From NCBI GenBank assembly GCA_011176555.1, contig DUEF01000257.1, forward strand, positions 1-6,935: DNA of 6,935 nucleotides. The letters run 5' to 3'. This DNA comes from Caldilineae bacterium. Lineage in GTDB: Bacteria > Chloroflexota > Anaerolineae > J102. Shown in pieces: positions 5,715 to 6,935 of the stretch; positions within the stretch are counted from its first letter, which is position 1; each line of letters opens with the position of its first letter. Made by a program: the position numbers and the translations under genes. A model generated the notes under the pieces. That model ran no database searches. It was not told where the DNA came from and saw nothing but the letters and a program-made list of their open reading frames with translations.

Positions 5715-6935
5715 CTATGGCGCTTCTTTGGTGAGCGCGTAGACGAAGGAGTAGCTCGCCTGGTTGTAGGCGGGGTTGTAGTAGAAGCCCTTGATCCACG
5801 GCTGGAGGTGCTGGCGTCCGACAGCTTGATACATCCAGATGACCACGGCGTCTTCCTGCGCTTTGAGCTGAATCTCCTCGTAGATAGGCCGCCGCACTTC
5901 CGGATCGGCCGAGGATGCCGCCTGCTGAATGAGCTCATCGAATTCAGAAGCGAATGGCTCCGTCATGTTGATCACTCGCCCGTAGGCTCCCTGCGAGTGC
6001 AGGAAGGGATGCACCCAGTTGTGCGGATCGTGGAAATCTTCCTGCCAGCCGCCCACGTAAATGGGCAACTTCTGGGCCCGACGTTGATTCAGCAGCACTG
6101 GCCAGGGCATGCCCACCACAGAGATATTGAAATCGGGATTGACTGACTCGATGCCTGCTTTGAGGATCTCGGAGGCCAGGCGGCGGGTGTCGTTGCCGGT
6201 GTTGTAGGCCAATTGCAGGTAGAAGCCATTGTCCCACACCGCGCCATCCCAGGCCTGCTGGAACTCCTCTGTGCATTTGTCCAGGTCGAAGTGATACAGC
6301 GAGTCTTCGCCTTCTCGGTAGCCCATCATACCCTGGATGATCGGGCCTTGCGCTTGCACGCCTTCGCCATTCAGAGCATCCTGGATCATGGCGTCGAAGT
6401 CGAAGCAGTAGTTGAAGGCCTTGCGTACGTGAATGTCGGAGAAGAAGTCGGGTGGGACGCCGTTTCCATCCAATTCACCGCTGCCGACGAAGGGATTGCC
6501 GCCTTCCACGTTGATGTTCCAGTTGAACTGGGCGGGCGTCATGGCGACGAGCGGTAGATCTCGCCAGGCCTGAATGTAACCGTTCGGGTTGCTGGCCATG
6601 AGCGTTCCATCCGGCCCATACGTCTCCTGGTAGTAAGGCTCAAGCTGGGGGCGATACTGAGAGGGAACGTAAATCCAATCGGCGTCGCCGGCTTCGAGCA
6701 TGGCCAGGCGGGTGCCCCATTCGTTGACGAGTTTGATGATCACGCGGGGGATGCTGGCGAGACCGCTGGGGCCGCCTTCCCATATCGGATCATCTTCAGC
6801 CCGCCAGTAGTTCTCGTTGCGCACCAGAACGATGTCTTCGCCGGGCGTCCAGCTTTCGAGCATGTAGGGGCCGGTGCCGTTGGCCTGGTTGAACAAGATG
6901 GTGTCTTGAGCCGCGGGATCGTGATACGAAACCCA
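5715..6935 (-). CDS. Family 5 extracellular solute-binding protein of an ABC importer, N-terminus beyond edge
   Basis: The substrate-capturing lipoprotein or secreted component of the importer whose permeases follow. The frame stays open to the window edge; the TTG at 6894-6896 is internal, since 13 coding codons (WVSYHDPAAQDTI) precede it. About 406 residues are visible of a family usually 520-620 long, so the signal peptide and first lobe are missing. Family blocks seen are NGTGPYMLESWTPGE with RNENYW (hinge region), HVRKAFNYCFDFDAMI (where the canonical block reads VRKAFNYAIDR), VGGWQEDFHDPHNWVHPF (the usual GW-D-PDP-N block), and a C-terminal helix region ending in QPWIKGFYYNP. It may bind peptides, but the family also binds nickel, heme, sugars and opines, so the substrate is open. 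The stop TAG at 5715-5717 is followed by a strong hairpin, then the DppB-type permease. No ATPase gene is visible on either side within the window. Confidence 0.93.
   Translation of the reverse strand, partial: WVSYHDPAAQDTILFNQANGTGPYMLESWTPGEDIVLVRNENYWRAEDDPIWEGGPSGLASIPRVIIKLVNEWGTRLAMLEAGDADWIYVPSQYRPQLEPYYQETYGPDGTLMASNPNGYIQAWRDLPLVAMTPAQFNWNINVEGGNPFVGSGELDGNGVPPDFFSDIHVRKAFNYCFDFDAMIQDALNGEGVQAQGPIIQGMMGYREGEDSLYHFDLDKCTEEFQQAWDGAVWDNGFYLQLAYNTGNDTRRLASEILKAGIESVNPDFNISVVGMPWPVLLNQRRAQKLPIYVGGWQEDFHDPHNWVHPFLHSQGAYGRVINMTEPFASEFDELIQQAASSADPEVRRPIYEEIQLKAQEDAVVIWMYQAVGRQHLQPWIKGFYYNPAYNQASYSFVYALTKEAP

Overview
The window reads as an ordinary bacterial chromosome segment, moderately GC-rich (about 55-60% by eye). 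It probably comes from a member of the Chloroflexota (Anaerolineae/Caldilineae type) or a similar heterotroph. That placement is inference from the protein style, the leaderless two-component promoter and the spacer repeats; no marker gene is present. All genes but one lie on the minus strand.

Layout along the minus strand, which is the direction of transcription for most genes. First comes a family 5 (oligopeptide/dipeptide type) solute-binding protein whose N-terminus lies beyond the right edge (5715-6935). A 104-base spacer with a strong GC-rich hairpin follows. Next is a DppB/OppB-type permease (4546-5610), then a 243-base spacer packed with inverted and direct repeats, then a DppC/OppC-type permease (3325-4302). 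A near-consensus sigma-70 type promoter sits just past the DppC stop codon and drives an OmpR-family response regulator (2583-3281), whose end overlaps a membrane sensor histidine kinase (1190-2602). After the kinase, a 5' fragment of trpA (tryptophan synthase alpha; the ORF spans 713-1090) breaks off after about 95 codons. The break lies beside a 66-base imperfect palindrome (729-794).

On the plus strand, a uroporphyrinogen decarboxylase-family protein (URO-D superfamily, not classical HemE) enters from the left edge and ends at 716. Its stop codon overlaps the stop of the convergent trpA-derived ORF.

How the genes work together: the binding protein and the two permeases form the extracytoplasmic and membrane parts of one peptide/nickel/opine-type ABC importer. 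The two ATPase subunits are not in the window and must lie upstream of the binding protein or elsewhere. The regulator and kinase are a complete phosphorelay pair with all key residues. They have their own promoter, so a functional link to the transporter is only suggested by position. I found no clearly new multi-gene system. The most unusual features are the predicted leaderless start of the response regulator, the palindrome at the trpA breakpoint, and the repeat-filled spacer between the two permease genes.
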